From positions 1,240,001-1,304,000 of the forward strand of contig JADJUF010000001.1 in NCBI GenBank assembly GCA_016717005.1: DNA of 64,000 nucleotides. The letters are read 5' to 3'. This document shows positions 5,939 to 14,666 of the stretch, piece by piece. The notes beneath the pieces are model-generated. The model was not told where the DNA came from, did no database searches, and saw only the letters and a program-made list of their open reading frames with translations. A program made the position numbers and the translations under genes. The number at the start of each line of letters is the position of its first letter. The first letter of the stretch is position 1. Source of the stretch: Myxococcales bacterium. GTDB taxonomy: Bacteria > Myxococcota_A > Polyangia > Haliangiales > Haliangiaceae.

Positions 5939-8308
5939 TCAGAACTGGAAGTAGATGAACGGCACGATCGTCGGGTGCGCGAGCTCGCGCAGCACCAGCG
6001 CCGCGGCGGTCAGGACCGCGCCCTGCACCAGCGGGTGCGCGGCGACGAACCGGGCCCGGGCGGCGGCGAACGTGCCGGGCGCGAACCAGTGGGCGGCGAG
6101 CGCGGCGACCAGCGCGATGCGCACGACCCGGATCAGGTTGGGCGCGTCGTACTCGCCGGCGCCGAGGCGGCGCAGCACCGCCAGCGCGCCGGCGAAGGTC
6201 TGGGCGCGGAAGAAGATCCACGCCAGGCACACGTACGCGAACACCAGCGCGATCGCGAGCCCGCGCCGCGCGGCCCACGCCAGCCAGCGCAGCGCGTCGG
6301 CCGAGCTCGGGCCGACCGCGGCCGCGTCGGCCGACCACGCGACGATCGAGCCGACGACGATCGCCGGCAGCACCAGCGCGGTCGGCCCCCAGGCCAAGGC
6401 CGCCAGCGCGCCCGCGAACAGCGCCGCGGTCGCCAGCCGCAGCCCCAGCGCCGCGGCCGGGCGCGGCGCGCCGGTGATGATCGGCGCCGGCGCGCTCTCG
6501 AGCCACGCGGTCACGGCCGCCCACAGCGGCACCGCGTAGGCCCACGTGAACGCCAGGTGGGTCCACGGCCGGGTCGGCGCGAGGCCGGTCAGCTCGAGCG
6601 CGAGCCCGACGACGAACACCGCCACCGCGAGCCCCAGCACCTGCGTCCGCGCCGCGGCGCGCTGGTAGATGCGCGTCACCGCGAGCCCGCCGCCGTGGAG
6701 CAGCCCCCAGACGATGAAGGTCCAGCGGGCCCCGTGCCACAGGCCGCCGAGCAGCATCGTCACGATCAGGTTGCGGTAGGTGGTCAGCTCGCCGCCGCGG
6801 TTGCCGCCGAGCGGGATGTACAGGTAGTCGCGCAGCCACGTCGACAGCGAGATGTGCCAGCGGCGCCAGAAGTCCTGCAGGCTGGCCGCGCGGTACGGCG
6901 TACGGAAGTTCTCGGGCAGCGTGAACCCGAGCAGCTGCGCGGAGCCGATCGCGATGTCGGTGTAGGCCGAGAAGTCGAGGTAGATCTGGAACGCGTAGGC
7001 GGCCACGCCAGCGCCGACCTCGACCGACGAGTACAGCTCGGGGTGCGCGAACACGCGGTCGGCCAGGGCGTCGCCGAGGAAGTCCGCGACCGCGATCTTC
7101 TTGGCCAGCCCGACCAGGATCCGGAAGAGACCGTCGGCGGCGCGATCGCGATCGAAGAGCGGCAGCTCGCGGAGCTGCGGCAGGAGCTGCGTGGCCCGGA
7201 CGATCGGGCCGGCGACGAGCTGCGGGAAGAACAGCACGAACGTGGCCAGCTCGATCACCGACCGGGTCGCGCGGATCTCGCGCCGGTAGACGTCGACCGT
7301 GTACGACAGCGACTGGAAGGTGTGGAACGAGATGCCGGCTGGCAGGATCAGCCGCCACGGCTCGGCGCCGCTGCCGAGCACGTCGATCCGGAAGAAGTCG
7401 GCATACTTGAACACCGCCAGGATGCCGAGGTTGGACACCAGCGACGCGATCAGCAGCGCGAGCCGGACGCCGCGCCGCTCGCTGGCCTCGATCGCGCGCG
7501 CCAGGTAGTAGTCCAGGACGATCGTCGCCGCGATCAGCGCCAGCAGGTACTGGTAGGCGCCGCGCTGGCCCGCGGCCCACGCGTGATAGAAGACCGCGCT
7601 GACGAGGCCGAGGATGAGCACGCGGCCGAGGTGGCGCCCGCGCTCGGTCTGGGCCGCGCCGAGCGCGAAGCCGACGGCGACCAGGTAGACCAGGTGGCCG
7701 ACGCTGGCGAACGCGGCGGTGAACGCGCCGAGCGTGCCGGTGCGCCAGCCGACCAGGACGCACAGCCCGAGCCCGACCAGCCCGGCGGCGAGCGCGTGCG
7801 CGGTCCAGGTGCTGATGCGCTCGGCGGCCGCGGGATCGCCGCTGACGACGATCGCCGTCGGGATCGGCGCGCGGGCCGAACCCTTGCGGCCCTTGCCCTT
7901 GCGGCCCTTGCCCTTGCCCTTGCGGCCCTTGCCCTTGCTCTTGCGGTGGACGACGTGCGCGGTCGCGGCCCGGGCCGACGCCAGCGACGCCGCGGCGTCG
8001 ACCACCGGGCGGTGGCGTCCGGCCAGCCCGAGGCCGAGCCGGACCGCGCCCGCGAGCACGAACAGGCCGATCGGGAAGCGCGCCACCGCCGGGAGCGGCG
8101 CGTCGGTGGCCAGCGCGAGCACGGTGCCGCCGATCGGATCCCAGAGCGTGCCGACGTCGTGCGTGAGCAGCACGTAGACCACGTCGGCCAGGAGCACCAT
8201 CAGCGCGACGCGCGCGGCCGAGCCGGGCCACCGGCCGGTCCGGGCCAGGCCGTACAGGAAGAACACCGCTGCGAGGAACAGCGGGTATTGCGGGCTCGAG
8301 AAGAGCAT
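5939..8308 (-). CDS. MBOAT family O-acyltransferase with basic loop
   Basis: 789 residues and many membrane helices. The MBOAT core is unmistakable: ILPAGISFHTFQSLSYTVDV, FPQLVAGPIVRA, YLDFSAYTDIAIGSAQLLGF, WRRWHISLSTWLRDYLYIPL with the first conserved His near residue 483, and GGLWHGARWTF with the second near 523. This is the AlgI/DltB-type family that moves acyl groups across the membrane. It is longer than AlgI. Residues about 121-143 form a Lys/Gly/Arg loop (KGKGRKG repeats) between the first helices and the core. It is the last gene of a three-gene operon, 3 bp after an SGNH hydrolase gene, the classic pairing for acetylating a polysaccharide, peptidoglycan or glycolipid. The actual acceptor is unknown. 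Confidence 0.9.
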   Translation of the reverse strand: MLFSSPQYPLFLAAVFFLYGLARTGRWPGSAARVALMVLLADVVYVLLTHDVGTLWDPIGGTVLALATDAPLPAVARFPIGLFVLAGAVRLGLGLAGRHRPVVDAAASLASARAATAHVVHRKSKGKGRKGKGKGRKGKGRKGSARAPIPTAIVVSGDPAAAERISTWTAHALAAGLVGLGLCVLVGWRTGTLGAFTAAFASVGHLVYLVAVGFALGAAQTERGRHLGRVLILGLVSAVFYHAWAAGQRGAYQYLLALIAATIVLDYYLARAIEASERRGVRLALLIASLVSNLGILAVFKYADFFRIDVLGSGAEPWRLILPAGISFHTFQSLSYTVDVYRREIRATRSVIELATFVLFFPQLVAGPIVRATQLLPQLRELPLFDRDRAADGLFRILVGLAKKIAVADFLGDALADRVFAHPELYSSVEVGAGVAAYAFQIYLDFSAYTDIAIGSAQLLGFTLPENFRTPYRAASLQDFWRRWHISLSTWLRDYLYIPLGGNRGGELTTYRNLIVTMLLGGLWHGARWTFIVWGLLHGGGLAVTRIYQRAAARTQVLGLAVAVFVVGLALELTGLAPTRPWTHLAFTWAYAVPLWAAVTAWLESAPAPIITGAPRPAAALGLRLATAALFAGALAALAWGPTALVLPAIVVGSIVAWSADAAAVGPSSADALRWLAWAARRGLAIALVFAYVCLAWIFFRAQTFAGALAVLRRLGAGEYDAPNLIRVVRIALVAALAAHWFAPGTFAAARARFVAAHPLVQGAVLTAAALVLRELAHPTIVPFIYFQF
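7870..7945 (-). repeat. short tandem repeat encoding KGKGRKG in the MBOAT gene
   Basis: The 9- and 15-bp words CCCTTGCGG and CCCTTGCCC alternate several times. They encode a highly basic loop of about 20 residues in an otherwise hydrophobic protein, in frame throughout. Confidence 0.75.
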
Positions 8309-8311
8309 GCG

Positions 8312-9712
8312 CTACGGCGTGGTGCCGGTCGAGCGCGCGGTCGGGTCGGTCGCGCTCCAGCGCGCGTGATCATCGAGCAGCGCGGCGAGGACCGCCTGGC
8401 CCCAGCGGTCGTAGCCGGCCTGGGTGAAGTGCACGTGATCGGAGTACGCCAGCGCAGGATCGGCGTGGAAGAACGAGTCCATGAGGTTGCCGCCTCCCAT
8501 GGCGGCGAAGGTGTCGAAGAACGCGACCTGGTGCCGGGCCGCGGCCTGGCGCTGCACGTCGATCACCAGCGGCAAGAGCGCCGGCGTGTGCCACTGGCAC
8601 TCGAACGGCACGCCCGCGTCGGGATCGGCCGGCGGCGGCAGCTTGCTGCAGGCCCGGCCACCGTCGCGCTCGCCCATGTCGGGCGGCCCCAGGATCAAGA
8701 TCGACGCGGCGGGCGCGGCCGCACGCACGCGCGCGATCACGTCGTCGTAGGCCCGGGCCAGGTTGCCCAGGTCGAGCGTGGGATCGTCGGCCTCGTTGGT
8801 GCCGTACTGCAGCACGACCAGCGCCGGCCCGCGGGCCGCGACCTGGGGGCCGATGACGGACCAGTCCCAGGCGCGCAGGTGCGTGAGCCGGCGCCCGACC
8901 ACGCCCAGCGCGTCGACCACGACGCCGGGGCCGGTGCGCTCGAGCGCGATCCCGAACAGCTGGATGGCCCCGCCGCCAGCCGGCTTGAGCCAGAGCTTGT
9001 GGGCGCCGTCCGCGACCGGGACCTGCAGCACCTCGGGCACCTGGGCCTCGGGCGCGCCGGCCGGCAGCTTGGTCGCGACCTTGGTCCAGGCGCCGTCGTC
9101 GACCTTGTAGCTGAACGCCCCCGAGGTCCGGGTGCGCAGGTGGAACACGTCGAAGCGCGCGACGCGGTCGACCGGACAGCTGCCGCAGGTCGCGACCCAG
9201 GCCAGCGCGCGCTTGTCGTCGGTGTGGCTGCGGACGCCGGCCAGGCCGACGGGCTCGACCGCGCCGCGCTTGCCGCCGAGCTCGGCCTTCCACTTACCCT
9301 CCGAGCCGAACGCGACGTCGCGCAGGTAGTAGTGCCGGACGGCGGGCTTGCCGGGCAGCACGAACCCGCGCCCGCCCTGGCCGAAGCGCGCGCCCAGGCC
9401 GCGGCGCAGCGTGCCGGTCAGCTGATCGCCGGCGGTGTGCGAGTCGCCGAACACCATCACCAGCGCGCGCCCGTCGGGGTCCTTGGCCTCGGCCCGCGCG
9501 AGCGCGGCGTGGAAGCCGTCGAGCGCGCCGGGCGGCACGGTCAAGAGCGGCAGCGCCGCGACCGGCGCGGGCCCGTCGTCGACGCCGGCGTCGAGCACGG
9601 CCGTGGGCGGCGCGGCCTCGGGGCTCGCCGGCGAGCGCGGCGGCACGTCGGTCGGCGCGCCAGCGCACGCGCCGAGCGCCAGCAGCGCCGCTATGAGACG
9701 AGGTGTGGTCAC
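8312..9712 (-). CDS. SGNH/GDSL hydrolase-type esterase lipoprotein
   Basis: 466 residues. The GTG start at 9712 overlaps the stop of the upstream paralogue by 4 bp (GTGA), implying translational coupling. The N-terminus has a lipobox (LLALGAC). SGNH blocks follow in order: FGDSHTAGD near residue 88 (nucleophile Ser), YGTNEADD near 302, and SDHVHFTQAGYDRWGQ near 424 (catalytic Asp and His). The roughly 200 residues between blocks I and III form a beta-rich insertion, as in AlgJ/AlgX-type or PatB-type acetyltransferase partners. Inferred role: receives acetyl groups from the MBOAT protein and places them on an envelope glycan outside the membrane. Confidence 0.88.
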   Translation of the reverse strand: MTTPRLIAALLALGACAGAPTDVPPRSPASPEAAPPTAVLDAGVDDGPAPVAALPLLTVPPGALDGFHAALARAEAKDPDGRALVMVFGDSHTAGDQLTGTLRRGLGARFGQGGRGFVLPGKPAVRHYYLRDVAFGSEGKWKAELGGKRGAVEPVGLAGVRSHTDDKRALAWVATCGSCPVDRVARFDVFHLRTRTSGAFSYKVDDGAWTKVATKLPAGAPEAQVPEVLQVPVADGAHKLWLKPAGGGAIQLFGIALERTGPGVVVDALGVVGRRLTHLRAWDWSVIGPQVAARGPALVVLQYGTNEADDPTLDLGNLARAYDDVIARVRAAAPAASILILGPPDMGERDGGRACSKLPPPADPDAGVPFECQWHTPALLPLVIDVQRQAAARHQVAFFDTFAAMGGGNLMDSFFHADPALAYSDHVHFTQAGYDRWGQAVLAALLDDHARWSATDPTARSTGTTP

Positions 9713-11130
9713 CGGCCCTTGTAGGCCTTGTAACCGGTCACCAGCGCGTCCGCCAGTCCGTCGGCGACCCGCGCCGTGCCGCGGCCAGACATGTGCGCGA
9801 AGTCGGGGCCGAGCAGGCCGCGCTTGTTCCACTTGATCGCCGCGCCCGAGCCGCCCATCCACGTGAACGTATCCCAGAACCCGCAGCCGAGCGCGAACGC
9901 GGCGCGGCGCTGGGTCTCGACCATCGCCGGCACGCCCCGGCGCGAGCGGACGTGGTCGTCATCGACCTCGGCCTGGTCGAGCGGCGACACCACCAGGCAC
10001 GAGCCGTGCGGCTGCGCCGTCCGCACCGGCGCCAGGAGCCTGGTCCACACGTCCTCGTACTCGGTCATCGAGCGCTCGCTGCCCGACAGCCACTGCGCCT
10101 CGTTGGTGCCGATCATGATCACCACCAGGTCGGGCGCGCGGTGGGCCAGCTGGTCCCGCCAGTGGTCGGCCCGGTTGAGCAGCATGTTCTTCGCGGTGGC
10201 GCTGACCAGCGCCATGTTGTCGACGACCACGCCGGCGTCGCGCTCGAGCGTGAAGCCGAACAGCCGGACCCGGCCCGCGGCCCGCAGCTCGACCTGGTGC
10301 GCGCCGTCGGGGACGGTCACCCGCTCGAACCGGGCCTGCTTGTCGGCCGCGCCGGTGTCGATCGTGGCCGCGACCTCGCCGTCGACAGTCAGCTCGGCGG
10401 TGCCGCCGTGGGGCTGGGCCAGGTAGTAGACCTCGACCGACGACACCTTGCCGGTGGGCGTGCGCGCCGCCAGCTTGATCGTGCCGCTGCCCTCGGCGGT
10501 GGCGTTGCCGAGCCCGTAGAGGTGATCGCCGACGTTGGCCAGCGACACGCCGTACGACTTCCACGCGCCCGAGGCGGTGCGCGCGACCGCCTCGCTGTGG
10601 TTGAAGCGGTGGGGCGCGACCGCGTGGACGAACCCGGGGCCACCGTCGCCGAAGGCGTCCTGCAGGCGGGCGCGGATGCGGCCGGGCAGCGCGTCGGTCG
10701 CCGACACCGAGTCTCCGTACCACGACAGCCGGACCGGCCGGGCCGCGGCCCCGCGCTCGGTGGCCGCGAGCGCGGCGTAGAAGTCGTCGAGCGCCCAGCG
10801 CGCGCACCGCTCGGTCGCGCCGGCCGGCTGCACGCAGGTGTCCTCGAGGGTCCTGCCCGGGATCGAGGCCGGGACGCCGCCGAGCGCGGGCGCTGGCGCC
10901 GCGGCCAGGTCGGGCCGCGGGGGCAGCGGCGGGGCCACGGTGTCGGGCGTGTCCTCGAACGACGTGGTCCGCGCGGTCGGCGAGGACGGCGGCTGCGGCG
11001 GTCGCCGGGTCGGCAGGCCCCGCAGCGCGCGCAGGTTCCCGTCGGCGATCCAGACCGCGGCGCACAGCGCAGCGGCGAAGATCCCGAGGCTGGGAGCGAC
11101 GGTCCAGGGTTGACGCGCGGCCTGCGCCAT
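9709..11130 (-). CDS. membrane-anchored SGNH hydrolase-like protein
   Basis: 473 residues, paralogous in layout to the next gene. The N-terminal anchor is SLGIFAAALCAAVWIADG, followed by a Pro/Thr-rich linker. SGNH blocks: LSWYGDSVSATD near residue 139, IMIGTNEAQWL near 342, and FAHMSGRGTARVADGL near 447 (the DxxH-type block with His). A beta-rich insertion separates blocks I and III. It is the first gene of the SGNH-SGNH-MBOAT operon. ATG 11130 is used; a TACGTA-like -10 lies 7 nt upstream and there is no ribosome-binding site. With two hydrolases per transporter, one may transfer acetyl and one remove or direct it; that division of labour is inference. Confidence 0.85.
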   Translation of the reverse strand: MAQAARQPWTVAPSLGIFAAALCAAVWIADGNLRALRGLPTRRPPQPPSSPTARTTSFEDTPDTVAPPLPPRPDLAAAPAPALGGVPASIPGRTLEDTCVQPAGATERCARWALDDFYAALAATERGAAARPVRLSWYGDSVSATDALPGRIRARLQDAFGDGGPGFVHAVAPHRFNHSEAVARTASGAWKSYGVSLANVGDHLYGLGNATAEGSGTIKLAARTPTGKVSSVEVYYLAQPHGGTAELTVDGEVAATIDTGAADKQARFERVTVPDGAHQVELRAAGRVRLFGFTLERDAGVVVDNMALVSATAKNMLLNRADHWRDQLAHRAPDLVVIMIGTNEAQWLSGSERSMTEYEDVWTRLLAPVRTAQPHGSCLVVSPLDQAEVDDDHVRSRRGVPAMVETQRRAAFALGCGFWDTFTWMGGSGAAIKWNKRGLLGPDFAHMSGRGTARVADGLADALVTGYKAYKGR

Positions 11131-11182
11131 GGCGGCGTACGTAGAGCGCCCGGAGCGCGCCGTCAATTCCCGCGGGCCGCGA

Positions 11183-12193
11183 TCACTTCCACACGCCGCC
11201 CGGCACGTCGCTCGGATCCGGAGGGGTCGGCGCCAGCCAGACGCCGCTGGTGAGCACGTCGCGCAGGCCGTCGATCGCCTGGGGCTGGCCATCGACCACG
11301 TCGCCCTCGAGGATCCACTCGGGCCGCGGGAACAGGTCGTCGAGCCGGGCCAGGATCGACCCGCGCTCAGCGGCCGGAGCGTTGGCCAGCAGGTTCCAGA
11401 CCGTCAGGGTGTCGCCGGGGCCGGCGGCGACCAGGAGCGCGGGCAGCGCCGCCGCGTCGCCGGCGTCGTAGCGCTCGACCAGCTCGACCAGCGCCGGCGC
11501 GGCGGTGACCGCGACCGGCGTGCCGGGGCCGCGGCCGGCGACCGTCGTGACGGTGTGGCCGACCGTGACGTGGGCCAGGTGGTCGTGGGCGCCGAGCTCG
11601 ACGACGCCGCTGGTGACCGTCAGGCGCGTGCGGCCGTCGGGCAGCACGACCAGCTCGTAGGCGCAGCCGAGATCGACCGCGGTCGCGGCCGGGGTGTCGA
11701 CGACGAACAGCCGCGGCGGCGCGGTGACCCGGGCCGCGAGGCGGCCGCGGGCCAGGCGCAGGCGGTGCTGCTCGGCGCCGGTCGCGGCGAGCGTGAGCTG
11801 CGAGCCCCCGGCCAGGGTCAGCGCGCCGATGTCGGCGACCGTGACCTCGGCGGTGGCGCCGGCCGGGGTCTCGAGCGCGACGCCGACCGGCAGCACCCCG
11901 CCGCGGGTCGCGACGCCGCCACAGCGCGCGGGCGCGCCGGTGACCGTGAACGCGAACCCGGGCCCGGCCGGACCACAACCGGCGGCCCCGCCGCCGCCGC
12001 GCGTGGCCCACGCCGCGATCGCGATCGCCGCCGCCGCGACCACCACCGCCCCGATCGCGAGCCACGGCCGCCGCCGCCGGCGCTCGGGCAGCGGCCCCAG
12101 CGGCGCGTCGTGGGCGTGACCACCCAGCAGCGCCTCGAGCCGCGCGACCTCGGGATCCGCGCCGGTGCGATCCCACAGGTAGTCGTCGCTCAT
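11183..12193 (-). CDS. FecR-domain anti-sigma / sensor protein
   Basis: 336 residues: a short cytoplasmic N-terminus with an Arg cluster (RRRRRPW), one membrane helix (about 44-65), then a periplasmic FecR-like beta domain. The latter is shown by ALETPAGATAEVTVADIGAL, LRLARGRLAARV, LFVVDTPAATAVDLGCAYEL and TRLTVTSGVVELG. The ATG at 12193 overlaps the stop of the ECF sigma gene by 4 bp (ATGA) and has GGAGG 6 nt upstream. By the FecI/FecR rule it should control that sigma factor through its N-terminus. No TonB receptor is nearby, so the signal is unknown. Confidence 0.82.
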   Translation of the reverse strand: MSDDYLWDRTGADPEVARLEALLGGHAHDAPLGPLPERRRRRPWLAIGAVVVAAAAIAIAAWATRGGGGAAGCGPAGPGFAFTVTGAPARCGGVATRGGVLPVGVALETPAGATAEVTVADIGALTLAGGSQLTLAATGAEQHRLRLARGRLAARVTAPPRLFVVDTPAATAVDLGCAYELVVLPDGRTRLTVTSGVVELGAHDHLAHVTVGHTVTTVAGRGPGTPVAVTAAPALVELVERYDAGDAAALPALLVAAGPGDTLTVWNLLANAPAAERGSILARLDDLFPRPEWILEGDVVDGQPQAIDGLRDVLTSGVWLAPTPPDPSDVPGGVWK

Positions 12194-12762
12194 GGCGCAC
12201 CTCCGTCGAGCCGCTCGCGCAAGAGCTTCATGCCACGGTGCAAGTTTACCCGCACCGACTCGGGCGTCAGCCCGGTGCGCTCGGCGATCTCGGGCCCGGT
12301 CAGGCCCTCGACCAGGCGCATGAGCAAGGTCTCGCGGTAGGCCTCGGGCAACGCGCGGATGGCGCGCAGCGCCGCGGCGGCCTCGGCGGTCGGCACCGGC
12401 GCGACCGCGACCTCGCGGGCGGTGTCGCCGCGCGGCTCCCGGGCCCGGGCCCGATCGATCGCCCGATGGCGAGCCATGGTCATGAGCCACCCCGCGAACG
12501 CGGCCGGCTCGCGGACGGCGTCGAGCCGGACCCAGGCCCGCGCGAACACGTCCTGGACCACGTCGGCGGCGTCGGCGGGCCCGACCCGGGCCAGCGCCAC
12601 GGCGTGGACCGCGCGGTGGAAGCGCTGGTAGAGGCTCGTGAACGCGGGCTGGCTGCCAGCGCGCGCGGCCACCACCAGCTCGGCGATGGTCGCGTCGGTG
12701 ATCGCCGGCGTGGCCACGCCTCGACCATGCGCTGGCCCGGCCGCGCGCTCAAGCACGCGCAC
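12190..12762 (-). CDS. ECF sigma-70 family RNA polymerase sigma factor
   Basis: Up to 190 residues. Region 2 (about 40-105) includes YQRFHRAVHAVALARV, AADVVQDVFARAWVRL and FAGWLMTMARHRAIDRAR. Region 4 (about 132-185) includes LPEAYRETLLMRLVEGLTG and the helix-turn-helix ERTGLTPESVRVNLHRGMK. It directs RNA polymerase to ECF promoters and is held by the overlapping FecR-like gene. The start is uncertain: GTG 12762 gives the longest form, while GTG 12717 would begin right before the family-conserved part. No clear -10 box or ribosome-binding site decides. Confidence 0.88.
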   Translation of the reverse strand: MRVLERAAGPAHGRGVATPAITDATIAELVVAARAGSQPAFTSLYQRFHRAVHAVALARVGPADAADVVQDVFARAWVRLDAVREPAAFAGWLMTMARHRAIDRARAREPRGDTAREVAVAPVPTAEAAAALRAIRALPEAYRETLLMRLVEGLTGPEIAERTGLTPESVRVNLHRGMKLLRERLDGGAP

Positions 12763-12850
12763 GCCATGATCCCACGCGGATGGTCATGACGGCAGGACGG
12801 GCGCGACGGCCCGACCGTTAACCGTGATCGTTCGGAAGGACGGCATCGTG

Positions 12851-12967
12851 CGCCAGCGGGTGAGGCCACGTCGGCGCTGGCGCTGATGACCACGCGGGCG
12901 GCGCGGGGCCGACGGCGTGTCACGCCATCGCGTCAGGCCACGTCGGCGCTGGCGCTGATGACCACGC
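12851..12967 (-). repeat. partial duplication of the pncA 3' end
   Basis: The last roughly 45 bp of pncA with its stop (12923-12967) recur downstream at 12851-12895 with a 72-bp offset. 32 bp are identical (12863-12894 against 12935-12966) and a few mismatches lie at the stop end. Confidence 0.85.
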
Positions 12968-13550
12968 CGGCGTCGCGCATGGCCGCGATCGCCCGGTCGC
13001 CGTCGCCGGGCGCGAGCTCGACCGCCCGGCAGCCGTCGGCCACGAGCGTGACCGCGAGGCCCTCGGCGACCGCGTCGATGGCCGTGGCCCGGACGCAGTA
13101 GTCGGTCGCGAGCCCGAGCACGTGGACCGAGGTGACGCCGCGCGCGCGCAGCCACGCGCCGAGCCCGGTGGCCTTGCGCCGGCCGTTGTCCCAGAAGCCG
13201 CTGTAGCTGTCGACGGTAGGATCGGTGCCCTTGGGGAACACCGCGGCGATGCGCGCGCGATCGAGGTCGTCGTGGAGCGCGGCGCCGCGGGTGCCGGCGA
13301 CGCAGTGCACCGGCCACAGCACCTGGGCCAGCCCGTGCAGGTCGACGACCTCGTACGGCGCGCGCCCGGGGTGGTTGGCGGCGAAGCTGCCGTGGTCGGC
13401 CGGGTGCAGATCCTGGGTCGCGACCACGCACGCGAACCCCGGCATCAGCCGGTTGGCGACCGCGACGGTCTCGTCGCCGCGCGGCACCGCGAGCGCGCCG
13501 CCAGGACAGAAGTCGTACTGCAGGTCGACCAGGATGAGCGCGCGGGTCAC
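12933..13550 (-). CDS. pncA: nicotinamidase (isochorismatase-like amidohydrolase)
   Basis: 205 residues of the PncA type. The catalytic Asp9 is in ALILVDLQYDFCPGGAL, the metal-site motif is in ATQDLHPADHGSF, a Lys is in FPKGTD, and the catalytic Cys is in LGLATDYCVRATA. It hydrolyses nicotinamide to nicotinate and ammonia for NAD salvage in the cytosol. The GTG start at 13550 follows a TACAAT -10 box by 7 nt, with no ribosome-binding site. Its -10 overlaps the -35 of the divergent NTPase gene. The 3' end is partly duplicated downstream. Confidence 0.92.
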   Translation of the reverse strand: MTRALILVDLQYDFCPGGALAVPRGDETVAVANRLMPGFACVVATQDLHPADHGSFAANHPGRAPYEVVDLHGLAQVLWPVHCVAGTRGAALHDDLDRARIAAVFPKGTDPTVDSYSGFWDNGRRKATGLGAWLRARGVTSVHVLGLATDYCVRATAIDAVAEGLAVTLVADGCRAVELAPGDGDRAIAAMRDAGVVISASADVA

Positions 13551-13557
13551 GGCGGCG

Positions 13558-13587
13558 ATTGTACCGCCCCGGCCGGGCCCGTATCGT
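13558..13587. promoter_or_regulatory. overlapping divergent promoters of pncA and the KAP NTPase gene
   Basis: Plus strand: TTGTAC (13559-13564), 17-nt spacer, TATCGT (13582-13587), then 5 nt to ATG 13593. Minus strand: TACAAT (13563-13558), then 7 nt to GTG 13550. The -35 of one promoter and the -10 of the other share five bases, so both cannot be occupied at once. Confidence 0.6.
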
Positions 13588-13592
13588 CGGTC

Positions 13593-14666
13593 ATGGCCAT
13601 CGATCCCGGGATCGAGCTCCTGCCCGACGTCCCCATCGCCGGGGCGCGCGACGATCTGCTCGGGCGCGCGCCGCTGGCCGAGCGGCTGATCGAGGTGGCG
13701 TGCGCGCAGCCGACCGCGCAGCCGCGCGTGGTCGGCCTGGTCGGCACCGCCGGCGCCGGCAAGACCAGCGTCGTGCGCCTGGCCCAGGCGGCGCTGGCCG
13801 AGCGCGCCGACGCCGCGACCGTCGCCGTCGACGCGACCGAGCACGGCACGGTCGAGTCGCTGCTGGCGACCTTGCAGCGCCACCTGTCGGACTACTTCGA
13901 CGCCGCCGGCGTGGTCGAGCGCACCGACGCCGCGCGCGACGCGCTGGCCCGCTACGGCGAGGTGGTGTCGACGGTGGTGCGCCTGGTCGGCGTCAAGGTC
14001 GACGTCGCCGGCGCGGTCAAGCGCTCGCAGGACAGCGTCGCGGCCGAGCTGGTCGAGAACGCGTACCAGGTCGGCAAGCGCCTGGTCGTGATCATCGATC
14101 ACCTCGATCGCCTGCCCGATCGCGATCTCGTGACCGCGCTGGTGGTGCTGCGCATGTACGCGCAGCTGCCGTACACCACGATGATCCTGGCCTACGACCG
14201 CCGGGCCCTGGCCGCGCGGACCGCGATCGAGGCCAGCGCGCTGGCGCGGCTGGTCACCGTCGAGGTCGCCGTCCCCCCGTGCGACCGCACGCTCCTGGCG
14301 CGGCTGGTCGCCGGCGGCGTGGCGCGCGTCGGCGCCCGCCTGGGCCGCGACACCGACGCGATCCTGCCGCTGTTCGATCCCGACGACGCCACCGGCCTGG
14401 CGCTGGCGCTGCTCGAGACCCCGCGCGACGGCAAGCGCGCGGTCAACGCCCTGGCCGCGGCGCTGCCGCTGTGGCCCGCTGGCGATCTGGGTCGGGCCGC
14501 CCTCGATCTCGTCGTCCGGCTCGTCGCGCCGGTGATCGACACGCCGCGGCTGGTCGCGGTCGCGAGCGGCGAGCGCGCCGGCCGCCGCGCCGAGCTGCGG
14601 GCCGCGGTCGCCCACCTCCCGATCGCCGCGGCATTGGGCCCGGCGATCGACGCGCTGCTGGCGTGA
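13593..14666 (+). CDS. KAP-type P-loop NTPase
   Basis: 357 residues. Walker A is GTAGAGKTS (51-59, Lys57), Walker B is VVIIDHLDRLPDRD (about 165-178), and the KAP-typical MILAYDRRALA follows near 197. There is no long hydrophobic insertion between the Walker motifs, so unlike many KAP proteins it is probably soluble. KAP NTPases organise membrane or defence complexes; no partner is obvious beyond divergent pncA. ATG 13593 is set by a promoter whose -10 ends 5 nt upstream. Confidence 0.75.
   Translation: MAIDPGIELLPDVPIAGARDDLLGRAPLAERLIEVACAQPTAQPRVVGLVGTAGAGKTSVVRLAQAALAERADAATVAVDATEHGTVESLLATLQRHLSDYFDAAGVVERTDAARDALARYGEVVSTVVRLVGVKVDVAGAVKRSQDSVAAELVENAYQVGKRLVVIIDHLDRLPDRDLVTALVVLRMYAQLPYTTMILAYDRRALAARTAIEASALARLVTVEVAVPPCDRTLLARLVAGGVARVGARLGRDTDAILPLFDPDDATGLALALLETPRDGKRAVNALAAALPLWPAGDLGRAALDLVVRLVAPVIDTPRLVAVASGERAGRRAELRAAVAHLPIAAALGPAIDALLA

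Noticed and set aside
5975..9724. Long plus-strand frame opposite the MBOAT/SGNH operon
   Set aside because: Antisense shadow; the minus-strand frame has all MBOAT and SGNH motifs.
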